Assembly: GCA_963675655.1 (NCBI GenBank)
Contig: OY776489.1
Span: forward strand, 1,178,001-1,242,000
DNA from: CAXXOK01 sp963675655
Lineage (GTDB): Bacteria > Bacillota > Clostridia > Christensenellales > Aristaeellaceae
Length of the DNA stretch: 64,000 nucleotides
Reading direction: 5' to 3'
In this document: positions 18,539-27,172 of the stretch, piece by piece
Layout of the letters: each line of letters begins with the position of its first letter
Position numbering within the stretch: the stretch's first letter is position 1
The notes under the pieces: model-generated
What the model saw: only the letters and a program-made list of their open reading frames with translations
Database searches by the model: none
What the model was told of the DNA's origin: nothing
Program-made: the position numbers and the translations under genes

Positions 18539-18730
18539 CGTATAAACTCCTTCTGTAATTATATCGCTAATGCATTTTAAAAATACTTCTAGTTTTTATG
18601 TGTTTGTATATTTTACATGGTATCTAGTCTAGTCACTAACATTTCCATATAACTACTTTGCCTTCTTAGTTAAGTTCATTTTCAATATTATATTCCTTGT
18701 TTATCATGTTTACAATATATAGTTGGATTC
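18539..18730. other. A+T-rich leader of the reverse transcriptase island
   Basis: This is about 190 bp of very A+T-rich DNA upstream of the reverse transcriptase, ending near the promoter of the diguanylate cyclase. No open frame with a ribosome-binding site is present. I could not identify an msr-msd-like inverted-repeat pair. A structured non-coding RNA, which several defence reverse transcriptases need, cannot be excluded by eye. Confidence 0.4.
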
Positions 18731-18759
18731 TTGTTATACTGCATGTTTTGGATTATAAT
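18731..18759 (+). promoter_or_regulatory. Promoter of the GGDEF gene
   Basis: TTGTTA (18731-18736), a 17-bp spacer and a perfect TATAAT (18754-18759). The leader to the chosen ATG is about 150 nt and shows no recognised riboswitch. Confidence 0.75.
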
Positions 18760-18916
18760 CTCCCCCCAAAAACCAATTGCACATCTTCCCATTATTGGGT
18801 ATGATAGTTAGCAGTATACCTTTCCTGTTTGCATACCCTTTTGTTTGCATCGGGCGTCGCTTTTTCTGCCGCGTCCGCCGATGCCTTACAACCTTTCAGA
18901 CTTTTGGAGACGTAAT

Positions 18917-20023
18917 ATGCTTCATCTGCTCAAACGCTATCTGCTCACCCAGCGCCCGGAACCGCTGGTTCAGCGGAAAATCGATCTGGATAACATGGCC
19001 TTTTGCCGAATGCTGTCCATCATGGTGATCCTTTTTGAAAGCTATATGCTGCTGCGCTTCGGCCTGTTTGGCAACAAAGCCGATACGTTCTATTTGCTGC
19101 GCACGGTCAGCTATTTTGCGTTTCTCACATGCAGCATCGTTTGGTTTTTCCTGTCGGGATATGCTAAAAAGCATATACGCAGCCACGCGGCGATGCTGGC
19201 GGTCGGGCTTGGGTATGCGGCGCTCGCCGTTATATGGAGCATGGTCATCTCCGTCGTGGATTATATAAACGGCGGGCAGGTGCTGGTGTTCCTTACCATC
19301 ATCATCACCGTTTCAGGGTTTGCTTTTTTAGCGCCGGTCATATCCTCGCTGTTTTTCACCGCGTGCTTTGCGGCTTTCTATCTGGTGCTTTTGCGGGCGG
19401 ATGGCGCAGCGCATATCGAAATGACCAACTACGTCATTATCTGGCTGATGGTCATCTTTACCTCCATCGCCCGGTACCATACCAAACTGTCCGATACGAA
19501 GGCGCGGCTGGAATACCGGCAACTCAACCGTAAGCTGCGCAAACTATCGCTGTATGACGAGTTGACCAGCGTTAAAAACCGGCATTGCCTGTCGCTGGAT
19601 TTGCCAAGCTTTGTGAACCGGGAACTGTTTTTAATGCTGGTGGATGTGGACGGCTTTAAACTGTTAAACGACCGCTACGGCCATAACCACGGCGATGATG
19701 TGCTCCAGCAGTTTGCGCGCATCCTGCAGCATCATTTTTATACGCAAAACGTATACCGCTACGGCGGCGACGAGTTCATCGTTGCCGTATGCAACTGCGC
19801 AAAGCCGGTGCTGCTGGAGAAAATAGAGCAGTGCCGGGCGGATATGGCCGCGCTGCACATCGGCACGGGCGACGCGGGGCTATCCTTCAGCGGCGGCTAT
19901 ACCTTTGCCACCATCCAAAACCAAAGCGAATTTGATTCCCTGCTCGCCTGTGTGGACGAGGCGCTCTACCGCTCCAAAAAGAACGGCCGCAACCAGGTAT
20001 CCGGCGCGGACTGGCAGGCATAG
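18917..20023 (+). CDS. Membrane-bound diguanylate cyclase (GGDEF protein)
   Basis: 368 residues from ATG 18917, which has GGAGA six bases upstream; a TTG at 18845 is in frame but has no such site. About residues 35-185 contain around six membrane helices. The C-terminal domain (about 195-365) is a GGDEF domain: SLYDELTSVKNR, VDVDGFKLLNDRYGHNHGDD, then RYGGDEF with the intact active site at about 283-287, and DEALYRSKKNGRNQV. It should make c-di-GMP from two GTP. No RXXD inhibitory site is seen at the usual place. It lies 1.7 kb before a stressosome operon that ends in an HD-GYP regulator, so synthesis and breakdown of c-di-GMP are encoded close together. Confidence 0.9.
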   Translation: MLHLLKRYLLTQRPEPLVQRKIDLDNMAFCRMLSIMVILFESYMLLRFGLFGNKADTFYLLRTVSYFAFLTCSIVWFFLSGYAKKHIRSHAAMLAVGLGYAALAVIWSMVISVVDYINGGQVLVFLTIIITVSGFAFLAPVISSLFFTACFAAFYLVLLRADGAAHIEMTNYVIIWLMVIFTSIARYHTKLSDTKARLEYRQLNRKLRKLSLYDELTSVKNRHCLSLDLPSFVNRELFLMLVDVDGFKLLNDRYGHNHGDDVLQQFARILQHHFYTQNVYRYGGDEFIVAVCNCAKPVLLEKIEQCRADMAALHIGTGDAGLSFSGGYTFATIQNQSEFDSLLACVDEALYRSKKNGRNQVSGADWQA

Positions 20024-20213
20024 GGCTAACACAATCCATAGCTTTCAGGCATACTGCTGCAAGCTGTGCCGGTAATCTTCCGTTTTCAGCAAACACCGTC
20101 GCACCCTGAATGGGCCGAATTCCGCTCTTTCTAAATAGCGTACTTTTCGCTCGGGGGTATTTCCCGTGCTTTCCTGATCCCCGCGTTAAGCCGCCGTCGC
20201 TATCGCGTTTGCG

Positions 20214-21074
20214 CTACGTGCCGGTTTTCTCCCCTTTGCTGTATTGCAAAATATAATCGTTCTGCTGCACCGCCAGCACGCCGGCAATGACCGGGCATTT
20301 TGCTTTTAATAAAAAGAAAATATCCCTGCCGCAATCCGACAGAGTTTCAAAATTGCCCTGTCCTTTGCTGATTACAATATCCGCGGCATGAAAAATATCC
20401 AAAAACGTCTGGCTGCACTCGCTAAGGATCACCCCGGGGGCATTGCAGCCCGTGGAAACAATTTCGGCATATTGGCCGATCCCGGAGGCCAGCGCCTCTT
20501 TTGCCGTCGTATCATTAATTACCGGCTCATTTCTGACCGCGTAATGGATGGTCACGTTTGGCAACTGTTCCAGCAGCAAACAGTCAAATACGGTTTCTCC
20601 CGTATTATCCCCAATAACCAGAAGGGTTTTTGCGTCCCGCAGCCGCTCGCGTATGGCCGCTTCGTCACAAACAGCAAAAGGCTTTTCAAACTCCGCATGG
20701 ATCCTGCTTGCGTCATATTGCGCGTCGATTGCAGAGTCCAGCACATTTCCGGTTGCGGCGGCTTTCAGCGCCCAATACAAACGGTTCTCTTTGCTTTGCA
20801 GGCGCTTTTTCAACGCCGGCATAATGTTAAGCGCTGTTTGCAAATCGCTTTGTTTCACGCCGGAATAGGGGTCCGCGTTACCGGTTAACGCCTTAACAAT
20901 TGTATGCACATCCCGTACAATCGCGGGCGAGCTTTCGTATATGCTGTATGTACGTAAAACCTCCAAAGCTTCATCCATAATCTTCTTTTGTACATGCGGA
21001 TTATCGGTTGCCATCCGGGATGCTTCCACCACCTGACGCAGTATACAGGGCAAACAATCTAAAAATACTTCCAT
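20214..21074 (-). CDS. DUF89/ARMT1-family damage-control phosphatase
   Basis: 286 residues. The N-terminal CLPCILRQVVEA is the cysteine-pair start of the bacterial/archaeal DUF89 subfamily. LLVIGDNTGETVFDCLLLEQL (about residues 151-171) carries the Asp/Asn/Glu metal-binding set, and AVRNEPVINDTT and DIVISKGQGNFETLSD are further family signatures. DUF89 proteins are metal-dependent phosphatases thought to remove damaged phosphometabolites such as sugar phosphates. The substrate of this one is unknown. It is convergent with the diguanylate cyclase across a 190-bp gap and divergent from the stressosome operon. Confidence 0.88.
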   Translation of the reverse strand: MEVFLDCLPCILRQVVEASRMATDNPHVQKKIMDEALEVLRTYSIYESSPAIVRDVHTIVKALTGNADPYSGVKQSDLQTALNIMPALKKRLQSKENRLYWALKAAATGNVLDSAIDAQYDASRIHAEFEKPFAVCDEAAIRERLRDAKTLLVIGDNTGETVFDCLLLEQLPNVTIHYAVRNEPVINDTTAKEALASGIGQYAEIVSTGCNAPGVILSECSQTFLDIFHAADIVISKGQGNFETLSDCGRDIFFLLKAKCPVIAGVLAVQQNDYILQYSKGEKTGT

Positions 21075-21105
21075 TTCTCACGGCTCCTTTGTTCTTTTCT
21101 TTTAT

Positions 21106-21134
21106 CGTATACCTTCTCACGGCGTTATTGTTAA
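21106..21134 (-). promoter_or_regulatory. Promoter of the DUF89 gene
   Basis: Minus strand: TTAACA (21134-21129), a 17-bp spacer, TATACG (21111-21106), about 30 bp before the start codon. Confidence 0.55.
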
Positions 21135-21222
21135 TTACACAAAGAGGGTCTTTGCTATCGTTTCCGCCCAATCGCACGCTCCCGTCCTCAGCCGCTGCAT
21201 AAACCCTCCCCAAAGGCGAACA

Positions 21223-21301
21223 TATTGCCTGTCCCTTTCCAAGGCAGCCGCTTGCTATGCTTATAGTATACAGGCAATACGCCTTGTCGCCTATTGCCTG
21301 T
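21223..21301. promoter_or_regulatory. Inverted and repeated TATTGCCTGT sites between divergent genes
   Basis: ACAGGCAATA (21270-21279) and TATTGCCTGT (21292-21301) form a perfect 10-bp inverted repeat with a 12-nt spacer. A third TATTGCCTGT lies at 21223-21232. The sites sit in the 679-bp gap between the DUF89 and rsbR genes, which otherwise shows only the two promoters. They look like binding sites for a dimeric regulator, but neither lies on top of a predicted promoter. Confidence 0.4.
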
Positions 21302-21602
21302 AAACACGATTATATCGCAAAAAGAAAAGCAGGCAAGGTTTCTTTTGTCTGCTTTCCAAGCCCCTTTTCCGCTGCTGGTTATATTGTTAGTCTAATCTAT
21401 CGCTTTGCTTTCCACAAGCCAGCCGTCGGGGAAAGCCCTCCCGCGAATATTTGAATGGTTGCTTTCATCTATCGGAACCGCACGGTTCTTTTGCCTGCAT
21501 AGAAAAGCTTTCGCGCTCCACACGCTGTGTAAGTTTATCGCTCGTTCAACCTGCGTCTTATGTACTATATGTCATAAACAGTACGAATAAACGCCTGTTT
21601 TG

Positions 21603-21631
21603 TTGACATATCTTACCAATCAGTATATAAT
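21603..21631 (+). promoter_or_regulatory. Promoter of the stressosome operon
   Basis: Perfect consensus TTGACA (21603-21608), a 17-bp spacer and TATAAT (21626-21631), about 120 bp before rsbR. A housekeeping sigma factor should drive it; no sigma-B-type site was recognised. Confidence 0.88.
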
Positions 21632-21753
21632 TACTTTAATATCCAGATATTCGTTCATTTCTAAACACTTAAAACCGCATCAACCGCACTTGTGCGTTTC
21701 CCGTCCGTACAACCCGACACACAGACCGCTTCAATACCGGGAGGGTTATGGTT

Positions 21754-22563
21754 ATGGAAAAAAGCAAAGCAGCATGGAAAATAGATCTGAAAGGCAAGGC
21801 GCAGACTCTCGATCAGCTTCCCGCGCCGGTCATGGTGGTGGATAAAGATTTCCACATCACATACTTAAACCAGCAGGGGCTGGAGCTGGCAGACGCAAGC
21901 ATGGAAGAAACCGTAGGCAAGCTGTGCCACTCTATTTTCCACACCACGGACTGCAAAACCGATAACTGCTGCATGCGAAAAGCGCTGGAAACCGGCAAAA
22001 TGCACTCCGGCCGCACCGAGACCGTACTGCACGATGAAACCCACACCATGGAGTACTACGCCGTACCCCTCACGGGCGACCATGACGAAATCATCGGCGG
22101 CGTGGAATTCATTGTGGATATTACCAAACAGGCGCAGTACGAGAAAAACCTGATCGAGCAAAGCAAAACCATCCAGAAGCTTTCCACCCCGATTATCAAA
22201 CTGTGGAACGGCATACTGGTGCTGCCCATCATCGGCGTAATCGATTCGATGCGCGCCCAGACCATGATGGAGAATATGCTAACCCGCATTGCGGAAACTT
22301 ATTCCCGGGTGATCATCCTGGATATTCACGGCGTGGCCGCCATGGATACCGCCGTCGCCCAACACCTGATTAAAATTGCCAAAGCAACGAAGCTGATGGG
22401 GTGCGATTGCATCCTGTCCGGCATTTCCCCGGCGGTAGCGCAGACGATTATCCACCTGGGTATCGATATGGAAGCCATCAAAACCCGCGCCACGCTCAGC
22501 GATGCGTTCGCCGAGGCGCTGGAGCTGCTGGATAAGGAAGTCACTTCCAAGGGAAGCAAATGA
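21754..22563 (+). CDS. rsbR: RsbR-type stressosome sensor: PAS plus STAS
   Basis: 269 residues. ATG 21754 is 8 nt after GGGAGGG; ATG 21748 is only 2 nt after it. Residues 14-126 are a PAS domain (LPAPVMVVDKDFHITYLNQQGLEL). Residues 145-260 are an RsbR-type STAS domain (PIIKLWNGILVLPIIGVIDS). Both threonines phosphorylated by RsbT in Bacillus RsbR families have counterparts, T199 in MDTAVAQ and T231 in AVAQTII. The PAS domain is cysteine-rich (CHSIFHTTDCKTDNCC, C59, C67, C72, C73), which could bind a metal or act as a redox switch. With RsbS it should form the multi-megadalton stressosome shell. First gene of a six-gene operon. Confidence 0.9.
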   Translation: MEKSKAAWKIDLKGKAQTLDQLPAPVMVVDKDFHITYLNQQGLELADASMEETVGKLCHSIFHTTDCKTDNCCMRKALETGKMHSGRTETVLHDETHTMEYYAVPLTGDHDEIIGGVEFIVDITKQAQYEKNLIEQSKTIQKLSTPIIKLWNGILVLPIIGVIDSMRAQTMMENMLTRIAETYSRVIILDIHGVAAMDTAVAQHLIKIAKATKLMGCDCILSGISPAVAQTIIHLGIDMEAIKTRATLSDAFAEALELLDKEVTSKGSK

Positions 22564-22576
22564 GGGCGTATCGCAT

Positions 22577-22960
22577 ATGGATGCTGCAAAGATCGAACTG
22601 GAAAAATCACTAACCACCATTTCGGATTGCCTCATCATCTCGCTGTCGGCAGAGCTGGCGGATGAGGACCTTGCCTATTTATCGGAGCGCGCGCCGCAAA
22701 AAGCGGCGAAATACAATACGACGTGCGCTCTGCTGAATTTTTCGCGCGTTTCCACAATGGATGCCTCCGCCTTTCTGATTCTCTCCCAGCTCTCCGGCGT
22801 GCTGAAGCTGATGGGTCTTAACATCATGTGGGCGGGGCTTACCCCCGGGGTGGTTTGCGCCATGGCGGATTTAAATTTGGAAATCGATGAAAAAATCATC
22901 TCCACAGCGTTGGATATGAATACGGGCCTTGCGATGCTCTCTGCCTTTAAAGGCCGGTAA
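22577..22960 (+). CDS. rsbS: RsbS-type stressosome scaffold (STAS)
   Basis: 127 residues from ATG 22577. The frame extends upstream into rsbR, but only this ATG has a GAGGG site near it. The whole protein is one STAS domain: LLNFSRVSTMDASAFLILS, then LKLMGLNIMWAGLTPGVVCAM. S64 in MDAS lies where RsbS is phosphorylated by RsbT. Unphosphorylated RsbS holds RsbT on the stressosome and releases it when phosphorylated. It follows rsbR by 13 bp and precedes rsbT by 16 bp, the classical R-S-T order. Confidence 0.88.
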   Translation: MDAAKIELEKSLTTISDCLIISLSAELADEDLAYLSERAPQKAAKYNTTCALLNFSRVSTMDASAFLILSQLSGVLKLMGLNIMWAGLTPGVVCAMADLNLEIDEKIISTALDMNTGLAMLSAFKGR

Positions 22961-22976
22961 AAAAACGGAGAACTGT

Positions 22977-23444
22977 ATGAAAGACGACGGGGTCTTCCGC
23001 CTGTGCGGCGGCAGGGACGTCACGGTACTTATGCGCCGTGTGATTCCCCTGAATAAGCCCAGCGACAACGAAATTGTCATCTACGTAGCCCGGGACATTC
23101 TTTCTCAACTCGGCTTTACGGCAACGGATGAGTTTATGGTCGCCTCCGCCGCCTCGGAGCTGGCAACCAACATCCTTCGCTACGCAGGCAGCGGCGAAAT
23201 AGAGCTGAGCACCATCCAAAACGGTGAAGGGCATACCGGTATCGAGCTGCTCGCCCGCGACCGGGGGCCTGGTATTCCTGATGTGGAAAAAGCCATGCGC
23301 GATCAGTACAGCACGACCCAAAACAGCTTAGGCTCCGGCTTACCCAGCGTGAAGCGGATCATGGATGAGTTCGCCATCGAATCGTACCCCGGTAGGGGCA
23401 CGCGGGTGCTAACCAGAAAGTGGAATGTTCATGACCGAGGTTGA
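22977..23444 (+). CDS. rsbT: RsbT-type serine/threonine kinase (GHKL fold)
   Basis: 155 residues from ATG 22977 (ACGGAG six bases upstream). It has GHKL ATPase motifs: the N-box ASELATNILRYA, the G1 box ARDRGPGIPD, the G2 region SLGSGLPSVKRIMDEF and GRGTRV. RsbT phosphorylates RsbR and RsbS and then leaves the stressosome to act on a partner, in Bacillus the phosphatase RsbU. No rsbU is present here, so the partner is unknown; the downstream hybrid kinase is a candidate. The 3' end overlaps the next gene. Confidence 0.92.
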   Translation: MKDDGVFRLCGGRDVTVLMRRVIPLNKPSDNEIVIYVARDILSQLGFTATDEFMVASAASELATNILRYAGSGEIELSTIQNGEGHTGIELLARDRGPGIPDVEKAMRDQYSTTQNSLGSGLPSVKRIMDEFAIESYPGRGTRVLTRKWNVHDRG

Positions 23445-24018
23445 TTATGCGTTCGCCATCCGGCCGCTGTACCATTACCTGTGCGAATGCGGCGATACCG
23501 CGCGTATCTATCGCACGCAAAACGCTTATCTGTTTGCGCTTATCGACGTGCTGGGTCACGGCGCGGAAGCGCGTAAAACCGCCATTCTGGCCGAAAAGTA
23601 TCTGGACAATCACTTCGAGCTGGATTTGCTTTCCCTGCTTTTAGGGCTGCACGCCAGCCTGCTGGACAGCCGGGGCGCCGTCGGCGCGCTGTGCCGGTTC
23701 ATCCCCGGCACGGGGCTGCTCACCTATACCGGCATCGGCAATATCGCTGTGCGCATTGTGGGCAATAAATCCCAAAGCCTGCCCATGCGGGACGGCGTGC
23801 TGGGCTACCGCACCATCCGCCCCCGCCTGCTGGAGATGACCTTGAAACCCGGCGAAATGCTGCTGCTCCATTCCGATGGCATCCGCGCGCACTTTAACCC
23901 GCTGGAATGCGCGGGGCTCTACCTGCGCGATGCCCAGTATATCGCCGATACGCTGATCGATACCTATTGTACTCAAAACGACGACGCTTCCTGCATCGTA
24001 GTCAAGTACCTTGCGTAA
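23431..24018 (+). CDS. rsbX: RsbX-type PP2C serine phosphatase
   Basis: 195 residues from ATG 23431; ATG 23425 is equally possible and both overlap the end of rsbT. PP2C/SpoIIE-type motifs: LFALIDVLGHGAEARKTA (metal-binding Asp), YTGIGNIAVRIV, LLLHSDGIRAHF (second metal Asp) and NDDASCIVVKYL (third). Length matches RsbX. RsbX removes the phosphates that RsbT puts on RsbR and RsbS and so resets the stressosome. There is no N-terminal sensor or RsbT-binding domain, which argues against RsbU. Confidence 0.88.
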   Translation: MTEVDYAFAIRPLYHYLCECGDTARIYRTQNAYLFALIDVLGHGAEARKTAILAEKYLDNHFELDLLSLLLGLHASLLDSRGAVGALCRFIPGTGLLTYTGIGNIAVRIVGNKSQSLPMRDGVLGYRTIRPRLLEMTLKPGEMLLLHSDGIRAHFNPLECAGLYLRDAQYIADTLIDTYCTQNDDASCIVVKYLA

Positions 24019-24039
24019 ATAACAAATGAGGTTACGAAA

Positions 24040-27000
24040 ATGGTTGAGCTGGGCAGCTTACAGGTTCATGATCTCCGCACGCTCATCAGCGTCCGGGCAA
24101 AAATGCGGCAGGCATTCCACATGCTCGGTTTTTCGGATATCTCCGCAACCCGTATGGAATCGGGGCTGTCGGAGTGGCTTCGCCTTTCTCTGCCGCGGGA
24201 CGGGCTGACCACCGCAACCTTAGGCCTGTCGCAAAACAGCGAGCTGCCGGGGGTAACCGTGCTCATCGAGCCGGTAGACGCACGGCCGGATGCTCTGGCC
24301 ATTTCCAAAGCGTTTGACGATACAGCCGTTTCCCTCATCGGGGAGGGCGAACATCAGGTTAGCCTGTTTAAACGGCTGGATTCCGCCCCGCACCTGAGCG
24401 AAAGTCTGACCGAGTCCATCCGGCAAACGATACTGCAGCCTACCCGCGAAGAGCTGATGCGTAAGCTTTCTCAGGCCAACGAAGAGCTGCAAAGCAGCCA
24501 GCACCTGCTGCAATCGGTGCTGGATAACATCCATTCCGTCATCTACGCCAAAGACATACAGGGTCGTTATATCTACGTAAACCCCCAGTGGGAAGAAACC
24601 GTGCATTGCAGCCGCAAAATGGCGCTGGGGCATACCAGCGAGGAGATTTTCAGCCGCGCCACCAGTTCCGTCCTTTCGGAAAACGACAGGCTGGTTATGC
24701 TGTCCGAAAAAGTAAACTCCTGCGAAGAATGCCACTCCTTTGACGGCCATAACCGCAATTATTTTCTCATTACCCGGGTGCCGATGACAAACGGCAGCGA
24801 GGTAACAGGGCTTTGCGGCATCGCCACGGACATCAGCGAACGCATCCACATGGAAGAGGATTTAATACAGGCTAAAAGCGAAGCCGAGCAGGCCGCCCGG
24901 TCCAAGGCGGATTTTTTGGCGAACATGAGCCACGAAATCCGCACCCCGATGAACGCCATTATGGGCATGACCTATCTGCTCAACAATACGGGGCTTACGG
25001 AAAAGCAGAAGGATCTGGCTAATAAAATATACCGCTCCAGCCAGCACCTGCTGGGCATCATCAACGATATACTGGATTTTTCCAAAATCGAAGCAGGCCG
25101 CATGACGCTGGAAAATACGGATTTCAAACTGCATAACGTGCTGGAAAATCTGTTTGATATGATCGGGGAAAAATGCTCCAATAAAAATCTGGAGCTGATC
25201 TTCGACGTGGATAAAAACATCTCCGATTATCTGCGCGGCGATCCGCTGCGACTGGGGCAGATATTGGTAAACTACGCCAATAACGCCGTCAAATTTACTG
25301 AAAAGGGCGAAATTATCGTCCGCATCCAAAAGACCGCGCAGGATGGCGACAAGTGCACCCTACGCTTTGAAGTGCAGGATACCGGCATCGGGCTTACCAA
25401 AGAGCAGATCGGCCGGTTGTTCCGGCCCTTCCATCAGGCCGATTCATCCACCACGCGCAAGTACGGCGGCACGGGGCTGGGGCTGGCGATTTCCAAACAG
25501 CTCGCTTCGCTGATGAGCGGAGAAGTCGGCGTAAAATCCACCTACGGCAAAGGCAGCACCTTCTGGTTTACCGCGCGCCTCACCGAGCGCGCGCCGGAGA
25601 CCGAACCGCGCCGTTACAACATCAACATCAGCGGACGCCGGGTGCTGGTGGTGGACGATAACCCCATTGCCCGCAAGGTGATGCAGGAAATGTTAACCAG
25701 CATGGGTTTGGTTGCCGACAAGGCTGATTGCGGCGCCGCCGCCATCAACATGGTGAAAAACGCCGATGCCGTCCACAAGCCGTACGAGATTATCTATATG
25801 GATATGCAGATGCCCGGCATCAACGGCATCGAAACATGGCGTAAAATCCTCGCTTCCCAGCCGCTGGTAAAGCCCCGCTGCATCATCGTAACCGCCTACG
25901 GGCGGGAGGAGGTTTACCACGAAGCGGAGGAAACCGGGTTGGATTTGGTGCTGCTCAAGCCCCTGACCCCCAGCGTACTGCTGGAATCCACCTGCCGCAT
26001 TCTGGGCGCAAAGCTCGTGCGGGAAAACGAGCCGCATCCCGAAGCTGCCAACAACGACGCCGCATCGGTTGCGAATCTGCGCGGCGCTCATATTCTGCTG
26101 GTAGAGGATAACGACCTGAACCAGGAAGTGATTACCGAACTGCTGGACGACCCGGATATCCACATCGATATAGCGGGCAACGGCAAAATCGCCGTGGATA
26201 AAGTAAAACAAAACGCCTATGACATCGTGCTGATGGACATGCAAATGCCGGTAATGGACGGGCTGGAAGCCTCCCGGTGCATCCGTAAAATACCCCAATT
26301 ATCGTCGCTGCCGATTATCGCCATGACGGCTAACGCCCTGCGGGAGGATCGCGCCCGGTGCATTAAAGCGGGGATGAACGATTATCTCTCCAAGCCCATC
26401 AATCCGGCGCAGCTGTTTGCCGTGCTGCAAAAGTGGTACACTCCCGACCTGGATACGCCAGCTGCCGCGCCCCGCGAACCGGCAAAGAGCGAGCCGGATG
26501 CGGCAGCGCAGCCGGAGCTTGTTATCCCAGGTGTGGATACGGCGCTCGGCCTGAGCCGCGTGCTGGGCAAACGCAAAGCCTACATGAACCTGCTGCGCAA
26601 GTATATCGCCGGGCAAAGCGAAGTGCTCACCGAGCTGGCGCACGCCCTGTCCGCCGGAGACCGCGAAACTGCCGAGCGGATTGCCCATACGCTTAAAAGC
26701 GTGTCCGGCAACATCGGCGCAGTGGATGTGCAGCAAAAAGCCGCCGTGCTGGAGCAGGCGCTGCGCGAAAAAGCCTCCGCCGCCACGGTGGAAGAAGCCA
26801 TCGCCGCCACACACCAGCTGCTGGAGCCGTTGATTGCCGCGCTGCGCAAAGCCGTACCGGCGGAAGTAAGTGCCGCGGCATCCGGGCCGGTTAGCCCGGC
26901 GGAGGAGCTGCGCGCCGCTTTGCAGGAGCTGGAACCCAGCATTAAAGCCCACAAGCCTAAAAAATGCGCCGACGCCATGGCGGCTTACCGCCAGCTCGTA

Positions 27001-27117
27001 TGGCCCGCAGACCTGCGCGAACAGGCCGCCGCGCTGGATAAGTACCTGACCAAGTACCACTACGCCGAGGCGCTGGCTGTACTTACGGAGCTGGCCGCGG
27101 CGCTTACCAAAGCCTGA
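24040..27117 (+). CDS. Hybrid histidine kinase with degenerate RsbT-like N-terminus
   Basis: 1025 residues; GAGG lies 8 nt before the ATG. The order is: residues 1-125, a degenerate GHKL-like region aligning with RsbT (HMLGFSDISATRMESGLSEW); PAS at 155-275; HisKA with H298 in MSHEIRTPM; HATPase at about 395-520 (NYANNAVKF, DTGIGL, GGTGLGLAIS); receiver 1 with D588 in YMDMQMPG; receiver 2 with D733 in LMDMQMPV; Hpt with H883 in AHTLKSVSG; and a helical tail. No membrane segment is seen, so it is cytosolic. It can run a complete phosphorelay. It follows rsbX by 21 bp and precedes an HD-GYP regulator, which suggests stressosome-to-phosphorelay signalling. Confidence 0.93.
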   Translation: MVELGSLQVHDLRTLISVRAKMRQAFHMLGFSDISATRMESGLSEWLRLSLPRDGLTTATLGLSQNSELPGVTVLIEPVDARPDALAISKAFDDTAVSLIGEGEHQVSLFKRLDSAPHLSESLTESIRQTILQPTREELMRKLSQANEELQSSQHLLQSVLDNIHSVIYAKDIQGRYIYVNPQWEETVHCSRKMALGHTSEEIFSRATSSVLSENDRLVMLSEKVNSCEECHSFDGHNRNYFLITRVPMTNGSEVTGLCGIATDISERIHMEEDLIQAKSEAEQAARSKADFLANMSHEIRTPMNAIMGMTYLLNNTGLTEKQKDLANKIYRSSQHLLGIINDILDFSKIEAGRMTLENTDFKLHNVLENLFDMIGEKCSNKNLELIFDVDKNISDYLRGDPLRLGQILVNYANNAVKFTEKGEIIVRIQKTAQDGDKCTLRFEVQDTGIGLTKEQIGRLFRPFHQADSSTTRKYGGTGLGLAISKQLASLMSGEVGVKSTYGKGSTFWFTARLTERAPETEPRRYNINISGRRVLVVDDNPIARKVMQEMLTSMGLVADKADCGAAAINMVKNADAVHKPYEIIYMDMQMPGINGIETWRKILASQPLVKPRCIIVTAYGREEVYHEAEETGLDLVLLKPLTPSVLLESTCRILGAKLVRENEPHPEAANNDAASVANLRGAHILLVEDNDLNQEVITELLDDPDIHIDIAGNGKIAVDKVKQNAYDIVLMDMQMPVMDGLEASRCIRKIPQLSSLPIIAMTANALREDRARCIKAGMNDYLSKPINPAQLFAVLQKWYTPDLDTPAAAPREPAKSEPDAAAQPELVIPGVDTALGLSRVLGKRKAYMNLLRKYIAGQSEVLTELAHALSAGDRETAERIAHTLKSVSGNIGAVDVQQKAAVLEQALREKASAATVEEAIAATHQLLEPLIAALRKAVPAEVSAAASGPVSPAEELRAALQELEPSIKAHKPKKCADAMAAYRQLVWPADLREQAAALDKYLTKYHYAEALAVLTELAAALTKA

Positions 27118-27172
27118 CGGTACCCAAGCAAAAACGGTACCCCCAAGGACTGTAAAACAGGAAAGGGTTCCC

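Noticed and set aside
16529..18916. Integrative element with attachment sites at tRNA-Leu
   Set aside because: I found no second copy of the tRNA 3' end at the far side of the A+T-rich island and no integrase gene. The island may be transferred DNA, but site-specific integration cannot be shown.
18539..18916. Retron msr-msd RNA upstream of the reverse transcriptase
   Set aside because: No inverted-repeat pair with a branching-guanosine layout was seen, and the enzyme lacks clear retron-specific motifs.
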